A stretch of DNA of 64,000 nucleotides from Pseudarthrobacter siccitolerans (GCF_001046895.1 NZ_CAQI01000025.1:62001-126000); one strand, 5' to 3'; numbered from the stretch's first letter, positions 50,272-58,379 are shown. Notes: generated from the letters alone by a model not told the origin. Numbers and translations are program-made.

Positions 50272-50295
50272 GTTGTTATGAGAGCTCATAACAAC
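50272..50295. promoter_or_regulatory. perfect 11-base inverted repeat
   Basis: GTTGTTATGAG, two bases, CTCATAACAAC: a perfect AT-rich palindrome nine bases after the MFS stop and about 240 bases before the next MFS gene. It lacks a U-run and is AT-rich, so it is more like an operator for a dimeric repressor (MarR, TetR or GntR type) than a terminator. No regulator gene lies next to it. Confidence 0.55.
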
Positions 50296-50475
50296 ACATA
50301 CTGCTACTTACTTGGGGAAGCCGAGCTTGCGTTGCAGCAGCGGATCCCGGGCATCGACCTCGTGGAGAGTGTGGTGATGCTCAGTACCGTGAAACGGGTG
50401 GGCTGGATGCTGAACCGGGACTCGACAGCCACCGGGCGGGTGATAGTTCCGGCGGCAGTAGCAAGGGCCAGGTAG
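50278..50475 (+). CDS. possible small protein of unknown function
   Basis: 65 codons beginning with an ATG within the palindrome and no clear ribosome site. The text LLGEAELALQQRIPGIDLVE and LSTVKRVGWMLNRDSTATGR has coding-like third positions, but I know no family. It may be chance. If real, its translation start would be covered by whatever binds the palindrome. Confidence 0.25.
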   Translation: MRAHNNTYCYLLGEAELALQQRIPGIDLVESVVMLSTVKRVGWMLNRDSTATGRVIVPAAVARAR

Positions 50476-50534
50476 GCCCTCGGACCCGGCCGCTAAGCTG
50501 GCACGAAAGACAAACAACCGATCGGCCCGATAGC

Positions 50535-51980
50535 TTGCGCGACACCACCCTTCCACCGGCAGACACCCATTCCGGCATCCTGCAGCGGCCATACCTGTGG
50601 GTGACCATCGGCACCTGCGCGCTTGTTTTCCTGGCCGCGTTCGAGTCCCTGGCGGTGACCACCATCATGCCGGTGGTGAGCCGGGAACTGCAGGGCGCGG
50701 ACCTCTACGCCCTGGCCTTCGCTGGGCCGCTGGCCACCGGGGTGATTGGCATGGTGGCGGCCGGGAACTGGTCCGACCGCCGCGGTCCAGCCATTCCGCT
50801 CTACGCCTCCGTGGCGCTGTTCGTGGCGGGCCTGCTGATCGCGGGCACCGCCGCCTCCATGCCGGTGCTGGTGGCGGGTCGGCTGGTGCAGGGCTTGGGC
50901 GGCGGAGCCCTGACCGTGGCCCTGTACGTGCTGGTGGCCCGTATCTACCCCGGGCCGCTGCACCCCAAGATCTTCGCGGCATTCTCCGCGGCCTGGGTGA
51001 TCCCCTCCCTGGTGGGACCCTTTGCCGCCGGGGTGGTGGCGCAGGTATTCAGCTGGCACTGGGTCTTCCTGGGCGTGGTGGGACTGGTCATCCCTGCCTT
51101 GGTAATGATCGTCCCCGTATTGCGGAACATGGCACCCGGCCAATCCTCGCCCGGCCAATCCCCGCCCGGCCAATCATCGCTGGGCCACGAGCAGGGCGGT
51201 GTTTTGGAACAGGCACCCGAGCCGTGGGCCCTGGGCCGGCTCGCCTGGGCCAGCCTGGCCGCGCTCGCGGTGCTGGGGCTCAACCTCTCGCGGGAAGTCC
51301 GCCTCCCCGGCTTCGGTGCAGCGCCGGCACTCCTGGCGGTTGCCGCCGTCGTCATTGCGCTGGTGGCCGTCCGGCCTTTGGTGCCGCGGGGCACGCTCGC
51401 CGCCCGGCGCGGGCTGCCCAGCGTGATCCTGGTGCGCGGGCTGGCGTCAGCCGGGTTCTTCGGCGCGGAGGTCTACCTGCCGTACCTGCTGATTGAGCAG
51501 TACTCGTTTTCACCCACCTTTGCGGGCCTTACCCTCACCTTCGGTGCCGTTGCGTGGGCGGGCGCTGCGGCAGTCCAGGGGCGGCTCGGTGCCCGGTTGC
51601 CCCACCGGGGTGCCGTCCGGATCGGCTCCTGTATGGTCCTCGCGGCTGTACTCCTCGCGTTGGCGACCGCCGCGCTGCACTGGCCGCCCGCCGTCGTCAT
51701 TGCCGGCTGGATCCTCGCCGGCGGCGGCATGGGCCTGCTCTATCCGCGGCTGAGCGTGATGACGCTGGCGCTGTCGAGCAAGGACAACGAGGGCTTCAAC
51801 AGCTCCGCCATGTCCATCTCCGACTCACTGGGCGGCGCGCTGGCGCTGGCCACCACGGGCATCGTCTTCGCCGCCTTCACGACGACGGCCGGATCCTTCG
51901 CCGGAGTCTTTGCACTGTGCGCCGTGCTTGCCGCCGCCGCGGTGGCAGTAGCGCCGCGGGTCACCACCAAAACCCCCTGA
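50535..51980 (+). CDS. MFS drug/H+ antiporter, DHA2-like
   Basis: 481 residues from a TTG. Membrane helices begin at PYLWVTIGTCALVFLAAFES, with LAVTTIMPVVSRELQGADLY (motif typical of EmrB/QacA), GNWSDRRGPAIPLY (motif A), GRLVQGLGGGALTVALYVLV (motif B) and AAWVIPSLVGPFAAGVV (motif C of drug exporters). A loop near residues 200-215 is a tandem of PGQSSPGQSPPGQSS, from three 15-base repeats in the DNA (51135-51183), and may vary in length between strains. It exports lipophilic drugs or dyes in known relatives. The stop codon is part of a long hairpin shared with the convergent methyltransferase. Confidence 0.88.
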   Translation: MRDTTLPPADTHSGILQRPYLWVTIGTCALVFLAAFESLAVTTIMPVVSRELQGADLYALAFAGPLATGVIGMVAAGNWSDRRGPAIPLYASVALFVAGLLIAGTAASMPVLVAGRLVQGLGGGALTVALYVLVARIYPGPLHPKIFAAFSAAWVIPSLVGPFAAGVVAQVFSWHWVFLGVVGLVIPALVMIVPVLRNMAPGQSSPGQSPPGQSSLGHEQGGVLEQAPEPWALGRLAWASLAALAVLGLNLSREVRLPGFGAAPALLAVAAVVIALVAVRPLVPRGTLAARRGLPSVILVRGLASAGFFGAEVYLPYLLIEQYSFSPTFAGLTLTFGAVAWAGAAAVQGRLGARLPHRGAVRIGSCMVLAAVLLALATAALHWPPAVVIAGWILAGGGMGLLYPRLSVMTLALSSKDNEGFNSSAMSISDSLGGALALATTGIVFAAFTTTAGSFAGVFALCAVLAAAAVAVAPRVTTKTP

Positions 51981-52040
51981 GTTTTTGTCCACATATGCAG
52001 ACTTAAAGGCCCTCGAAGTCTGCATATGTGGACAAAAACT
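51980..52040. terminator. perfect 25-base-pair hairpin between convergent genes
   Basis: Bases 51980-52004 and 52016-52040 are exact reverse complements around an 11-base loop. The outer ends are A-GTTTTTG and CAAAAAC-T, so a T-run follows the stem on both strands. It closes the MFS gene (stop at 51978-51980) and the leftward methyltransferase (stop near 52054). The lower half of the stem is AT-rich and unusually long for a simple terminator. Confidence 0.75.
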
Positions 52041-52053
52041 CCAAGGAACGTCG

Positions 52054-52806
52054 TTAAGGGAGCTTGCTGGCCCGGACCACGACGTCCGCGATGGTGGCCT
52101 GCTGGCCCTCCGGCCCGGTCACCGGCCGCTCCCGGCTGGTCTGCACTTCCAGCTGCCACCCCGGGCCGTCCAGTTCCAGCTCCCGGACCAGCTCATCAGC
52201 CGTGTAGAACATGTTGTGGTGGGTGTGGGCCCCTCCCCACGGCGGCAACCGGTCCGGGTGGTGGCCCACCACTAGCAGGGTCCCGCCGGGTTTCACGGCT
52301 GACGCCGCAGCACGCAGCGGCCCCTGCCAGGCCAACTCCTGGGAGTGGAGGAACTGCGAGGTCACCAGGTCATAAGCGTCCGCTGGCTGCCACTGCTCAA
52401 GGTCGGCCTGCTGCCAATGGATCCGGCTGGCGATGGCGCCCTCGGCCGCGTGCACGCTTTCCCGCGCCAGTGCCGCCTTCTCGTGTCCCCGCGCCCGTTC
52501 CAGTGCGACGGCGGAAACGTCGACGGCGGTGACGGTCCAGCCGTGCTGGGCCAGCCAGATCGCGTCCGCCCCTTCGCCGCAGCCCAGGTCCAGCGCATGT
52601 CCCGGCCGGAGTCCGCCGGCCTCCCGCACGAGCTGGGGGTTCGGCTTGCCGCTCCAGATCTGGGGCTTGCTGCGGTACCGCTCGTCCCACAGGGCGGCTG
52701 CGTCCCTTATTCCTTGACCGCCCTCGGTGCCAGCGTGCCCCGAAAGGCCGGGGCCGGCGTCATGCGGTGCCTGGTGTTCCTGCTGGTGGGGCGCGTGTTC
52801 CGTCAT
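52054..52806 (-). CDS. class I SAM-dependent methyltransferase (TehB-like)
   Basis: 250 residues with a His/Gly-rich start. WDERYRSKPQIWSGKPNPQL and HALDLGCGEGADAIWLAQHG (motif I), VTAVDVSAVALERARGH, then WQQADLEQWQPADAYDLVTS and GGTLLVVGHHPDRLPPWGG are those of the TehB/thiopurine-methyltransferase-like group. Such enzymes detoxify metalloids or methylate small thiols or halides. The first 30 residues contain many His residues (MTEHAPHQQEHQAPHDAG), possibly metal-binding or simply disordered. Convergent with the MFS exporter; a joint resistance function is possible but not shown. Confidence 0.88.
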   Translation of the reverse strand: MTEHAPHQQEHQAPHDAGPGLSGHAGTEGGQGIRDAAALWDERYRSKPQIWSGKPNPQLVREAGGLRPGHALDLGCGEGADAIWLAQHGWTVTAVDVSAVALERARGHEKAALARESVHAAEGAIASRIHWQQADLEQWQPADAYDLVTSQFLHSQELAWQGPLRAAASAVKPGGTLLVVGHHPDRLPPWGGAHTHHNMFYTADELVRELELDGPGWQLEVQTSRERPVTGPEGQQATIADVVVRASKLP

Positions 52807-52893
52807 GCCTCAACCCTGCCCCGCGGCTGCGGTGTTGGCAACGCCTCAGGGAGGGGACAGGGCTGGCGGGAAGAGGGAGTGGGGCCGGGATGG

Positions 52894-53127
52894 TAGACTA
52901 GTGGAACTTGATGTGCAGTGATGCCCATGTGCCCCTTCATTTAGGGGACGGGGCTTTTTTCATGTGAGAGGCACATCCTGCGTCGATGAACGCGTTCCAT
53001 TTGGTCCCGGCCGCCGCTTTGAATAAGCGGCAGCAGGCTGGTTGATCACCTGACTTTTCTTCGGCGAACCCCCTGGGCCAACCGGCGCCGGGGGCCGATA
53101 TCCGCACGGATACCGCCTGAAAGACCT
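52894..53127 (+). promoter_or_regulatory. promoter and long leader of the DEAD-box helicase gene
   Basis: TAGACT (52894-52899) is a fair -10 box; no good -35 is seen. Downstream lie about 220 non-coding bases with an intrinsic terminator at 52931-52960 and a second hairpin GCCGCTT/AAGCGGC (53013-53031) before the start codon. A helicase gene with such a leader may be controlled by early termination or by RNA folding at low temperature. Confidence 0.5.
52931..52960 (+). terminator. intrinsic terminator inside the helicase leader
   Basis: GCCCC (52931-52935) pairs with GGGGC (52950-52954), followed at once by six T. An alternative inner stem CCCCT/AGGGG overlaps it, so the structure can switch. 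Because it lies after the presumed promoter and about 170 bases before the coding start, it is an attenuator candidate. Confidence 0.65.
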
Positions 53128-55041
53128 TTGACTTTGACTACTTTTGCTGTCCTCGGCACGCCCAAGGCCCTTGCCGACACCCTCACCGCCCAGGGAATCG
53201 AAACCCCGTTCCCCATCCAGGTGAAGACCCTCCCTGACACGCTGGCAGGACGCGACGTCCTGGGCCGCGGCCGCACCGGCTCCGGCAAGACCATCGCCTT
53301 CGCCATCCCGCTGGTGGCACGCCTGGCCGAGCGCGAAGCCCCGTACTTCCGCAAGCCCGGCCGCCCCATGGGCCTGGTGCTGGCACCAACCCGTGAACTG
53401 GCCACCCAGATCAACGCCACCATCGAGCCGCTGGCCAAGGCCGCCGGCCTGAACACCACCGTGATCTACGGCGGCATCTCCCAGGCGCGCCAGGAGAAGG
53501 CCCTGCGCGCCGGCGTCGATATTGTTATTGCCTGCCCGGGCCGCCTGGAGGACCTGATCCGCCAGCGCATCCTCACCCTCGAAGCCGTGGAAATCACCGT
53601 CCTGGACGAGGCCGACCACATGGCCGACCTCGGCTTCCTGCCCGTGGTGAAGAAGCTTATGGACATGACCCCCAGCCAGGGCCAGCGCCTGCTCTTCTCC
53701 GCCACCCTGGACAACGGCGTGGACAAGATCGTCCAGCGCTACCTGTCCAACCCGCTCACCCACTCCGTGGATGACCCGCAGGCCGCGGTAACCACCATGG
53801 AGCACCACGTACTGGTGGTCAACGACCAGACCGTCAAGAAGCAGCTGATCGTGGAGCTCGCCTCCGGCGCCGGCCGCCGCGTCCTCTTTATGCGGACCAA
53901 GCACCACGCCCGCAAGCTGGCCAAGACCCTGACCGACGCCGGGATCCCCGCGGTGGACCTGCACGGCAACCTGTCGCAGAACGCCCGTGACCGCAACCTC
54001 GCCGAGTTCTCCTCCGGCGACGTCCGCGTCCTGGTGGCCACCGACGTCGCTGCCCGCGGTGTTCACGTGGACGACGTCGAACTGGTCATCCACGTTGATC
54101 CGCCCACCGAGCACAAGGCCTACCTGCACCGTTCAGGCCGTACCGCCCGTGCCGGTTCCGACGGCACCGTGGTAACCATCACCCTGCCCGAGCAGCAGAC
54201 CGACGTGAAGAAGCTGATGAAGGCCGCCGGCGTCGACGTCAGCTTCGAGCGCGTCACCGCCACGTCCCCGATCGTGGGCGAGCTTGTGGGCGAAATCGCT
54301 GACAAGGTTGACCCGCGGACCCGCGCTGCCCTCCTGGCAGCCAAGGCCGCCAAGCAGGGCGGCGGCACCTCCACCGGTGCCAACGCCGAGCGCAAGCGCG
54401 CCCGCCGCCAGGCTTCGCCGGTTGCCGGTGGACGCGGCGGCCGCGGTGGACGCGGCAAGGTTTCCGCTGAAGCTCCCCGCACCGATGTTCCCCGTGCCGA
54501 GCGCCGGGCAGCAGCTTTTGAAGGCCGCACGGAAGCCCGTGCAGCATTCGACAAGGTTGCCGAGCAGAACGAGGACCGTGCCATAGCCGCAGCAGCGGCA
54601 CGCCGCAATGCCCGTGGCCGCGGCACCGCTTCGACGCACCGCAACGACGTCCCGGCAGCAGGTGGCCGTGCATCGGCCGGCCGCGGTTCAGACGGCCGTG
54701 CAGAGTCACGCGTTACCCGCAGCGACGCTCCCCGCGGCGGCACCGGCCGGCCCGCATCCTCAGGCCGTCCGGCTTCCTCCGGCGGCCAGCGCAACGGCCG
54801 TCCGGCCACCGGCCAGCGCGCAGCAGCAGCCGGCGCAGGTGCCCGTACGGGTGGCCAGCGCTCCGCAGGTGCAGGCGCAACCGGCGGCAACAAGGCCGTC
54901 TGGTCCTCCAACACCGGTGGAACCTCCGGCGGATCCTACGGTTCAGGCAACAGCGGCAACGGAGGCGGCTCCGGCCGTCCCGCCCGCAGCGGCCCGCGCC
55001 GTGCCTCGGCTCCGGCGTCGAACGAACGCCGCAGCCGCTAA
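53128..55041 (+). CDS. DEAD-box RNA helicase with long Gly/Ala/Arg-rich tail
   Basis: 637 residues from a TTG (a second TTG at 53134 is possible). The Q motif region is GIETPFPIQVKTLPDTLAGR; GRTGSGKTIAFAIPLVARL (motif I), LAPTRELATQI (Ia), VLDEADHMADLGF (II, DEAD), LLFSATLD (III), VLVATDVAARGVHVDDVELV (V) and HRSGRTARAGSDGTVVT (VI) are complete. After residue 400 comes a 230-residue tail of basic and Gly-rich repeats (RGGRGGRGKVSAEAPR, SGRPASSGGQRNG), as in RNA-binding tails of CsdA/RhlE-like helicases. It should unwind mRNA or ribosomal precursor RNA. Its long leader fits cold-shock or feedback control (inference). Confidence 0.94.
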   Translation: MTLTTFAVLGTPKALADTLTAQGIETPFPIQVKTLPDTLAGRDVLGRGRTGSGKTIAFAIPLVARLAEREAPYFRKPGRPMGLVLAPTRELATQINATIEPLAKAAGLNTTVIYGGISQARQEKALRAGVDIVIACPGRLEDLIRQRILTLEAVEITVLDEADHMADLGFLPVVKKLMDMTPSQGQRLLFSATLDNGVDKIVQRYLSNPLTHSVDDPQAAVTTMEHHVLVVNDQTVKKQLIVELASGAGRRVLFMRTKHHARKLAKTLTDAGIPAVDLHGNLSQNARDRNLAEFSSGDVRVLVATDVAARGVHVDDVELVIHVDPPTEHKAYLHRSGRTARAGSDGTVVTITLPEQQTDVKKLMKAAGVDVSFERVTATSPIVGELVGEIADKVDPRTRAALLAAKAAKQGGGTSTGANAERKRARRQASPVAGGRGGRGGRGKVSAEAPRTDVPRAERRAAAFEGRTEARAAFDKVAEQNEDRAIAAAAARRNARGRGTASTHRNDVPAAGGRASAGRGSDGRAESRVTRSDAPRGGTGRPASSGRPASSGGQRNGRPATGQRAAAAGAGARTGGQRSAGAGATGGNKAVWSSNTGGTSGGSYGSGNSGNGGGSGRPARSGPRRASAPASNERRSR

Positions 55042-55064
55042 GCCGCACCCCGGCACATCACCAC

Positions 55065-55126
55065 CATCGAGTGCTCCCCAACAGCCGTTTAGAAGGCTCA
55101 CAACGGCAGTTATGGAGCACTCGATG
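55065..55126. terminator. long hairpin between convergent genes
   Basis: CATCGAGTGCTCC opens an arm of 25 bases (55065-55089) that pairs with 55102-55126 with three mismatches, leaving a 12-base loop. It lies just after the helicase stop and just before the end of the leftward metallo-hydrolase gene. There is no T-run, so its strength as a terminator is uncertain; its shape recalls the hairpin at 51980. Confidence 0.55.
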
Positions 55127-55131
55127 CCCCT

Positions 55132-55788
55132 TCACCACCCGCGGGCGCGCCACTCTTTCAGGTGCGGGCGCTCGGCGCCAAGGGTGGTGGCCTTGCCGTG
55201 GCCCGGGTGCACAATGGCCGAGTCCGGGTAGGCGCCAAACAGCCGCTGGGTGACGTCGGTGAGCAGCTGGCTGAACCGTTCCGGATCCTTCTGCGTGTTG
55301 CCCACGCCGCCGGGGAACAGCGAGTCGCCGGAGAAAATGTGGGTTGGACCTTCCGGGTCCTCGTACACAAAGGCGATTGAGCCCGGCGTGTGCCCGCGCA
55401 GATGGACCGCCGTCAAGTCGAAGCCGTCGAAGTTGGCCACGTCCGCGTGCTCCAGCGGCACATCGACGGTCACTGGCAGTTGCTGTGCATCCTCTGTTCC
55501 GGCTGCGGTCCTGGCGCCGGTTGCCTCCACCAGTTCCTTCAGCGCCCGGACGTGGTCCCAGTGCTGGTGGGTGGTGGCGATCAGCGCCAGTCGGGGTTCA
55601 GCCGCGGTATCCGCCGCGCCGTCCTGCAGCAGCTGCCGGATGGCGGGAAGGTCGTCCGCGGCGTCGATCAGCACTTGAGTACCGCTGGCTTTGGCGGTCA
55701 GCAGGTACACGTTGTTGTCCATCTCGCTGACGGAAATCCGGCGGATGGTCAGCGCAGGCAGGTCATAAATCAGTGAGTCCATAGGCAT
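55132..55788 (-). CDS. metallo-beta-lactamase-fold hydrolase (glyoxalase II-like)
   Basis: 218 residues. RISVSEMDNNVYLLTAKASG, VLIDAADDLPAIRQLL, then the zinc motif TTHQHWDHVRALKELVEATG (H-x-H-x-D-H), HLRGHTPGSIAFVYE, HIFSGDSLFPGGVGNT and IVHPGHGKATTLGAERPHL supply the remaining ligands (His, Asp, His). This matches the glyoxalase II/hydroxyacylglutathione hydrolase group; Actinobacteria lack glutathione, so the thioester would carry mycothiol or another thiol (inference). The start could be the ATG at 55782. Confidence 0.9.
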   Translation of the reverse strand: MPMDSLIYDLPALTIRRISVSEMDNNVYLLTAKASGTQVLIDAADDLPAIRQLLQDGAADTAAEPRLALIATTHQHWDHVRALKELVEATGARTAAGTEDAQQLPVTVDVPLEHADVANFDGFDLTAVHLRGHTPGSIAFVYEDPEGPTHIFSGDSLFPGGVGNTQKDPERFSQLLTDVTQRLFGAYPDSAIVHPGHGKATTLGAERPHLKEWRARGW

Positions 55789-55820
55789 CAGTCTAGGGAC
55801 CGCCCGGTCGCGGGCCCTCG

Positions 55821-56813
55821 TTACTCCCGGCCCTCGGACACCCAGTTGGGACCCGCCGAGCGGGAGCCGACGACGGCGTCCGAGGCTTGGGCGAGTGCGT
55901 CCAGTTGCGCCGGGGTCAGCTCCAGGGACAGGGCGCCCAGGTTTTCGTCGATCCGGTGCGTTTTGCGCGTGCCAGGGATGGGGACCACAGCCAGGCCCAG
56001 CCGCCTGCCCTGGGCGAGCAGCCAGGCCAGGGCCACCTGGGCGGGTGTCGCCTCCAGTTCGCCAGCCACTGACTGCACGGTGGCCACCACTGCCTGGTTG
56101 GCACTGGCCGCGTCCGGGGCGAAGCGGGGGATCCGGCGTCGGAAGTCCTTCTCGCCCAGGTTCGCTGCGTCAACGGTGCCGGTGAGGAATCCCCGGCCCA
56201 GCGGCGAATACGGCACAAAACCCACCCCCAGGGCGGCCGCGGCAGGAACAACGTTGCGTTCCACGTCGCGGCTCCAGATGGACCATTCACTCTGCACCGC
56301 CGCAATGGGGTGGACGGCGGACGCGTCTTCAAGCTCCTGGGCCGTCACCTCGGACAGCCCAAGGTGCTTGACCTTGCCTTGCTGCACAAGCTCCGCCATG
56401 GCCTCCACGGTTTCCACAATCGGAACGCGGAGGTCACGGCGGTGCATGTAGTAGAGGTCGATCACCTCAGTGCCCAGCCGTTGCAGGCTGCGGTCAACTG
56501 CCTGCCGGATGTACCCGGCGTCGCCCCGGATGTCCGTGTACCCGTCCGCCGGCGAGCCCACCAGTCCGAACTTGGTGGCCAGCTGGACCTCGTCCCGCCG
56601 CTCCTTCAGCAGCCGGGCGATCAGTTCCTCGTTGCTGCCTCCCCCGTAGATATCCGCGGTGTCAATAAAGCTGACACCGGAGTCGACGGCGTGATGCAGC
56701 GTCCGGAGCGCGTCCGCCGGATCCACCTCCCCATAAACGGGTGTAAGTGCCATCCCGCCGAAACCGAGCGCGCTGACATCGAGGCCATCGCCGAGCCGGA
56801 CTGTTGCTGCCAT
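55821..56813 (-). CDS. aldo/keto reductase
   Basis: 330 residues from an ATG with GGGAGAA upstream. It is a TIM-barrel AKR: LGFGGMALTPVYGEVDP, SFIDTADIYGGGSNEELIAR (catalytic Asp and Tyr), EVQLATKFGLVG (Lys), VIDLYYMHRRDLRVPIVETV (His), KHLGLSEVTAQEL and VPIPGTRKTHRIDENLGALS for NADPH. It fits the AKR13 group around YakC/pyridoxal reductase-like enzymes, which reduce small aldehydes or ketones. It lies 32 bases after the metallo-hydrolase on the coding strand's downstream side, and 38 bases from the kinase upstream, so the three may form an operon. Confidence 0.92.
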   Translation of the reverse strand: MAATVRLGDGLDVSALGFGGMALTPVYGEVDPADALRTLHHAVDSGVSFIDTADIYGGGSNEELIARLLKERRDEVQLATKFGLVGSPADGYTDIRGDAGYIRQAVDRSLQRLGTEVIDLYYMHRRDLRVPIVETVEAMAELVQQGKVKHLGLSEVTAQELEDASAVHPIAAVQSEWSIWSRDVERNVVPAAAALGVGFVPYSPLGRGFLTGTVDAANLGEKDFRRRIPRFAPDAASANQAVVATVQSVAGELEATPAQVALAWLLAQGRRLGLAVVPIPGTRKTHRIDENLGALSLELTPAQLDALAQASDAVVGSRSAGPNWVSEGRE

Positions 56814-56851
56814 GGGTTCTCCCGTTCTTTCAATACCTGTTGCAGGATGCG

Positions 56852-57478
56852 TCAGTCCCAGGGGATGATCCGGTCCGCCGCCGGCCGGGTGGCCTGGATC
56901 AGCACCGCGTTCGCCTCGTCCGGGCCGTTGGCCCAGGCAACGGCGGCGGCCCAGTCCATTCCAAACGACATATGCCGTTCCACCAGGCGGCTGAGGCGCA
57001 GGGCTTGCGGCGTGTCCACAAACCACACCTCGTCCAGTTGTGCCCGGACCTCTTTCCACGGTTCCTGGTCCACCAGCAGGTAGTTTCCCTCGGTGATGAC
57101 GAGCGGAACGTCGGCGGGGATGGCGATGGACGCGGCAACGGGCTCGTCGATGGCGCGCCGGAACTCGGGCGCGTAGACCACCGGCTCGTCCCGGCGCACC
57201 AGGCGGCGCAGCAGCGAAAGGTACCCGCCGGCGTCGAACGTGTCGATGGCACCCTTGCGCTGCCGCAACGGTGTGCCGTCGATGATGGCGTTGCCGAGGT
57301 GGAAGCCGTCCATGGGCACCACCACGGCCAGGCCGGGCTCAAACTGCTGCCGGATCCATGCGGCGAAGGTGGATTTCCCGGAACCGGGCGCACCCGCGAT
57401 GCCGAGGATGGTCCGCCTTCCGGGGACCATCCTCGCCCTCAGGGCATCCAATGCCTCTGTGATCTCGGGGGTGTTCAT
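56852..57478 (-). CDS. nucleoside/nucleotide kinase-family protein (FrcK/uridine kinase-like)
   Basis: 208 residues. P-loop RTILGIAGAPGSGKSTFAAW, AVVVPMDGFHLGNAIIDGTP, RQRKGAIDTFDAGGYLSLLR, VYAPEFRRAIDEPVAASIAI and LVITEGNYLLVDQEPWKEVR are the marks of the phosphoribulokinase/uridine kinase superfamily branch often named nucleoside/nucleotide kinase or fructose transport kinase. It phosphorylates a nucleoside, sugar or pantothenate-like substrate; which one is not shown. It starts an apparent three-gene leftward unit with the aldo/keto reductase and metallo-hydrolase. Confidence 0.88.
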   Translation of the reverse strand: MNTPEITEALDALRARMVPGRRTILGIAGAPGSGKSTFAAWIRQQFEPGLAVVVPMDGFHLGNAIIDGTPLRQRKGAIDTFDAGGYLSLLRRLVRRDEPVVYAPEFRRAIDEPVAASIAIPADVPLVITEGNYLLVDQEPWKEVRAQLDEVWFVDTPQALRLSRLVERHMSFGMDWAAAVAWANGPDEANAVLIQATRPAADRIIPWD

Positions 57479-57517
57479 GGCAAAAGCCTAGACCGCACCC
57501 CGGTTGGGCCGCCGAAC

Positions 57518-57599
57518 CTCCCCACCTTTCGCCTCGGAGAAGGCGCGGCCGACGGCGGTTTGCCGGGACGCGCCGTCGGCCGCCCTGAAAGGTGGGGAG
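57518..57599 (-). terminator. large two-part hairpin after the SMR pair
   Basis: CTCCCCACCTTTC (57518-57530) pairs with GAAAGGTGGGGAG (57587-57599), and GCGGCCGACGGCG (57545-57557) pairs with CGCCGTCGGCCGC (57571-57583) inside it. It sits between the stop of the leftward SMR gene and the start of the kinase gene, so it likely ends SMR transcription. The tail has no long U-run. Confidence 0.55.
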
Positions 57600-57601
57600 A
57601 C

Positions 57602-57985
57602 TCAGCGGCCGGAGGCGGAAGCGGCGGCAGGTTCAGGCTCCGGGGTGTCGGCTCCGCCGGGCAAAGCCTTGAGTCCCGCCGCGCAGGCCACGATCCCGGC
57701 GATAAACACCACCTTGAGCACGCTGAAGGGCTCCACGCCGGTGGCCATGGCCCAGCCCACCGTCAATGCTGCCCCGATCCCGACCCACACGGCATACGCG
57801 GTGCCCAAAGGGATGTGCCGGATGGACACGCCAAGGCCCAGCATGCTGAGGGCTGCCGTCACGGCAAAAACGAGGGTGGGCAAGGGCTTGCTGAAGCCGT
57901 CGGACAGGCCCAGGGCCGTTGCCCACACTGCTTCCAGGACGGCCGAGACCAGGAGCACCAGCCAGGGAATCGAACGCCGCAGCAT
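57602..57985 (-). CDS. SMR-family efflux subunit (second of a pair)
   Basis: 127 residues, four membrane helices: RRSIPWLVLLVSAVLEAVWA (with the essential Glu of EmrE-type proteins in SAVLEAVWA), TLVFAVTAALSMLGLGVSIR, IPLGTAYAVWVGIGAALTVG and VLKVVFIAGIVACAAGLKAL, with a cytoplasmic Pro/Glu-rich tail. Its ATG overlaps the stop of its partner (TGATG, 57983-57987), so the two are made together and probably form a heterodimer like EbrAB or YkkCD. It exports cations: quaternary ammonium compounds, or guanidinium in the Gdx group. G-T-A-Y-A-V-W is common to both groups. Confidence 0.9.
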   Translation of the reverse strand: MLRRSIPWLVLLVSAVLEAVWATALGLSDGFSKPLPTLVFAVTAALSMLGLGVSIRHIPLGTAYAVWVGIGAALTVGWAMATGVEPFSVLKVVFIAGIVACAAGLKALPGGADTPEPEPAAASASGR

Positions 57986-58308
57986 CACGCCACCACCTTC
58001 AAGCCAACCACGCACGCGGCGATACCGGACAGCAGGAGGAGCCGTGCCGCCGTCGGGCGCTCCACCTTGGTGACGATGGCGTACGCGGAGGTCAGCACCA
58101 CGCCCACACCCACCCAGACGGCATAGGCCGTACCCGTGGGGATGGACTGCATGGCGATGGCCAGGCCGGCGGTGCTGGCTGCAACGGAAACCAGGAACAG
58201 CACAGCGGGCGCGATGCGGCGGCGGCCGGAAGCCTGGAATGTGCGGTGCAGGGCTGCAGCCCACACGGCTTCAAGGGCGCCGGAGAGAAGAAGGATTAAC
58301 CACGACAT
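57985..58308 (-). CDS. SMR-family efflux subunit (first of a pair)
   Basis: 107 residues, starting with AAAGGA seven bases before the ATG. Helices are MSWLILLLSGALEAVWAAAL (Glu13 is the proton/substrate site), IAPAVLFLVSVAASTAGLAI, IPTGTAYAVWVGVGVVLTSA and AARLLLLSGIAACVVGLKVV. It is a normal-size SMR protein; its partner follows with an overlapping start. The leader has two small hairpins with ACG in the loops (58351-58379). Confidence 0.9.
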   Translation of the reverse strand: MSWLILLLSGALEAVWAAALHRTFQASGRRRIAPAVLFLVSVAASTAGLAIAMQSIPTGTAYAVWVGVGVVLTSAYAIVTKVERPTAARLLLLSGIAACVVGLKVVA

Positions 58309-58350
58309 GACAGATCCTTTGGCCAGTCTTGTCGCGTACCGGGTACTGAA

Positions 58351-58379
58351 CCGTCGTCCGGAGGCTCCCGTACGGAGCC
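58351..58379 (-). promoter_or_regulatory. two small hairpins in the leader of the SMR pair
   Basis: On the minus strand GGCTCC-GTACG-GGAGCC (58379-58363), then CCG-GACGA-CGG (58361-58351) precede the SMR start by 40-70 bases. Tandem hairpins with ACG in the loop recall the guanidine-II (mini-ykkC) riboswitch, which often precedes SMR exporters, but loops here have five bases rather than the ACGR tetraloop, so this is only a weak candidate. Confidence 0.25.
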
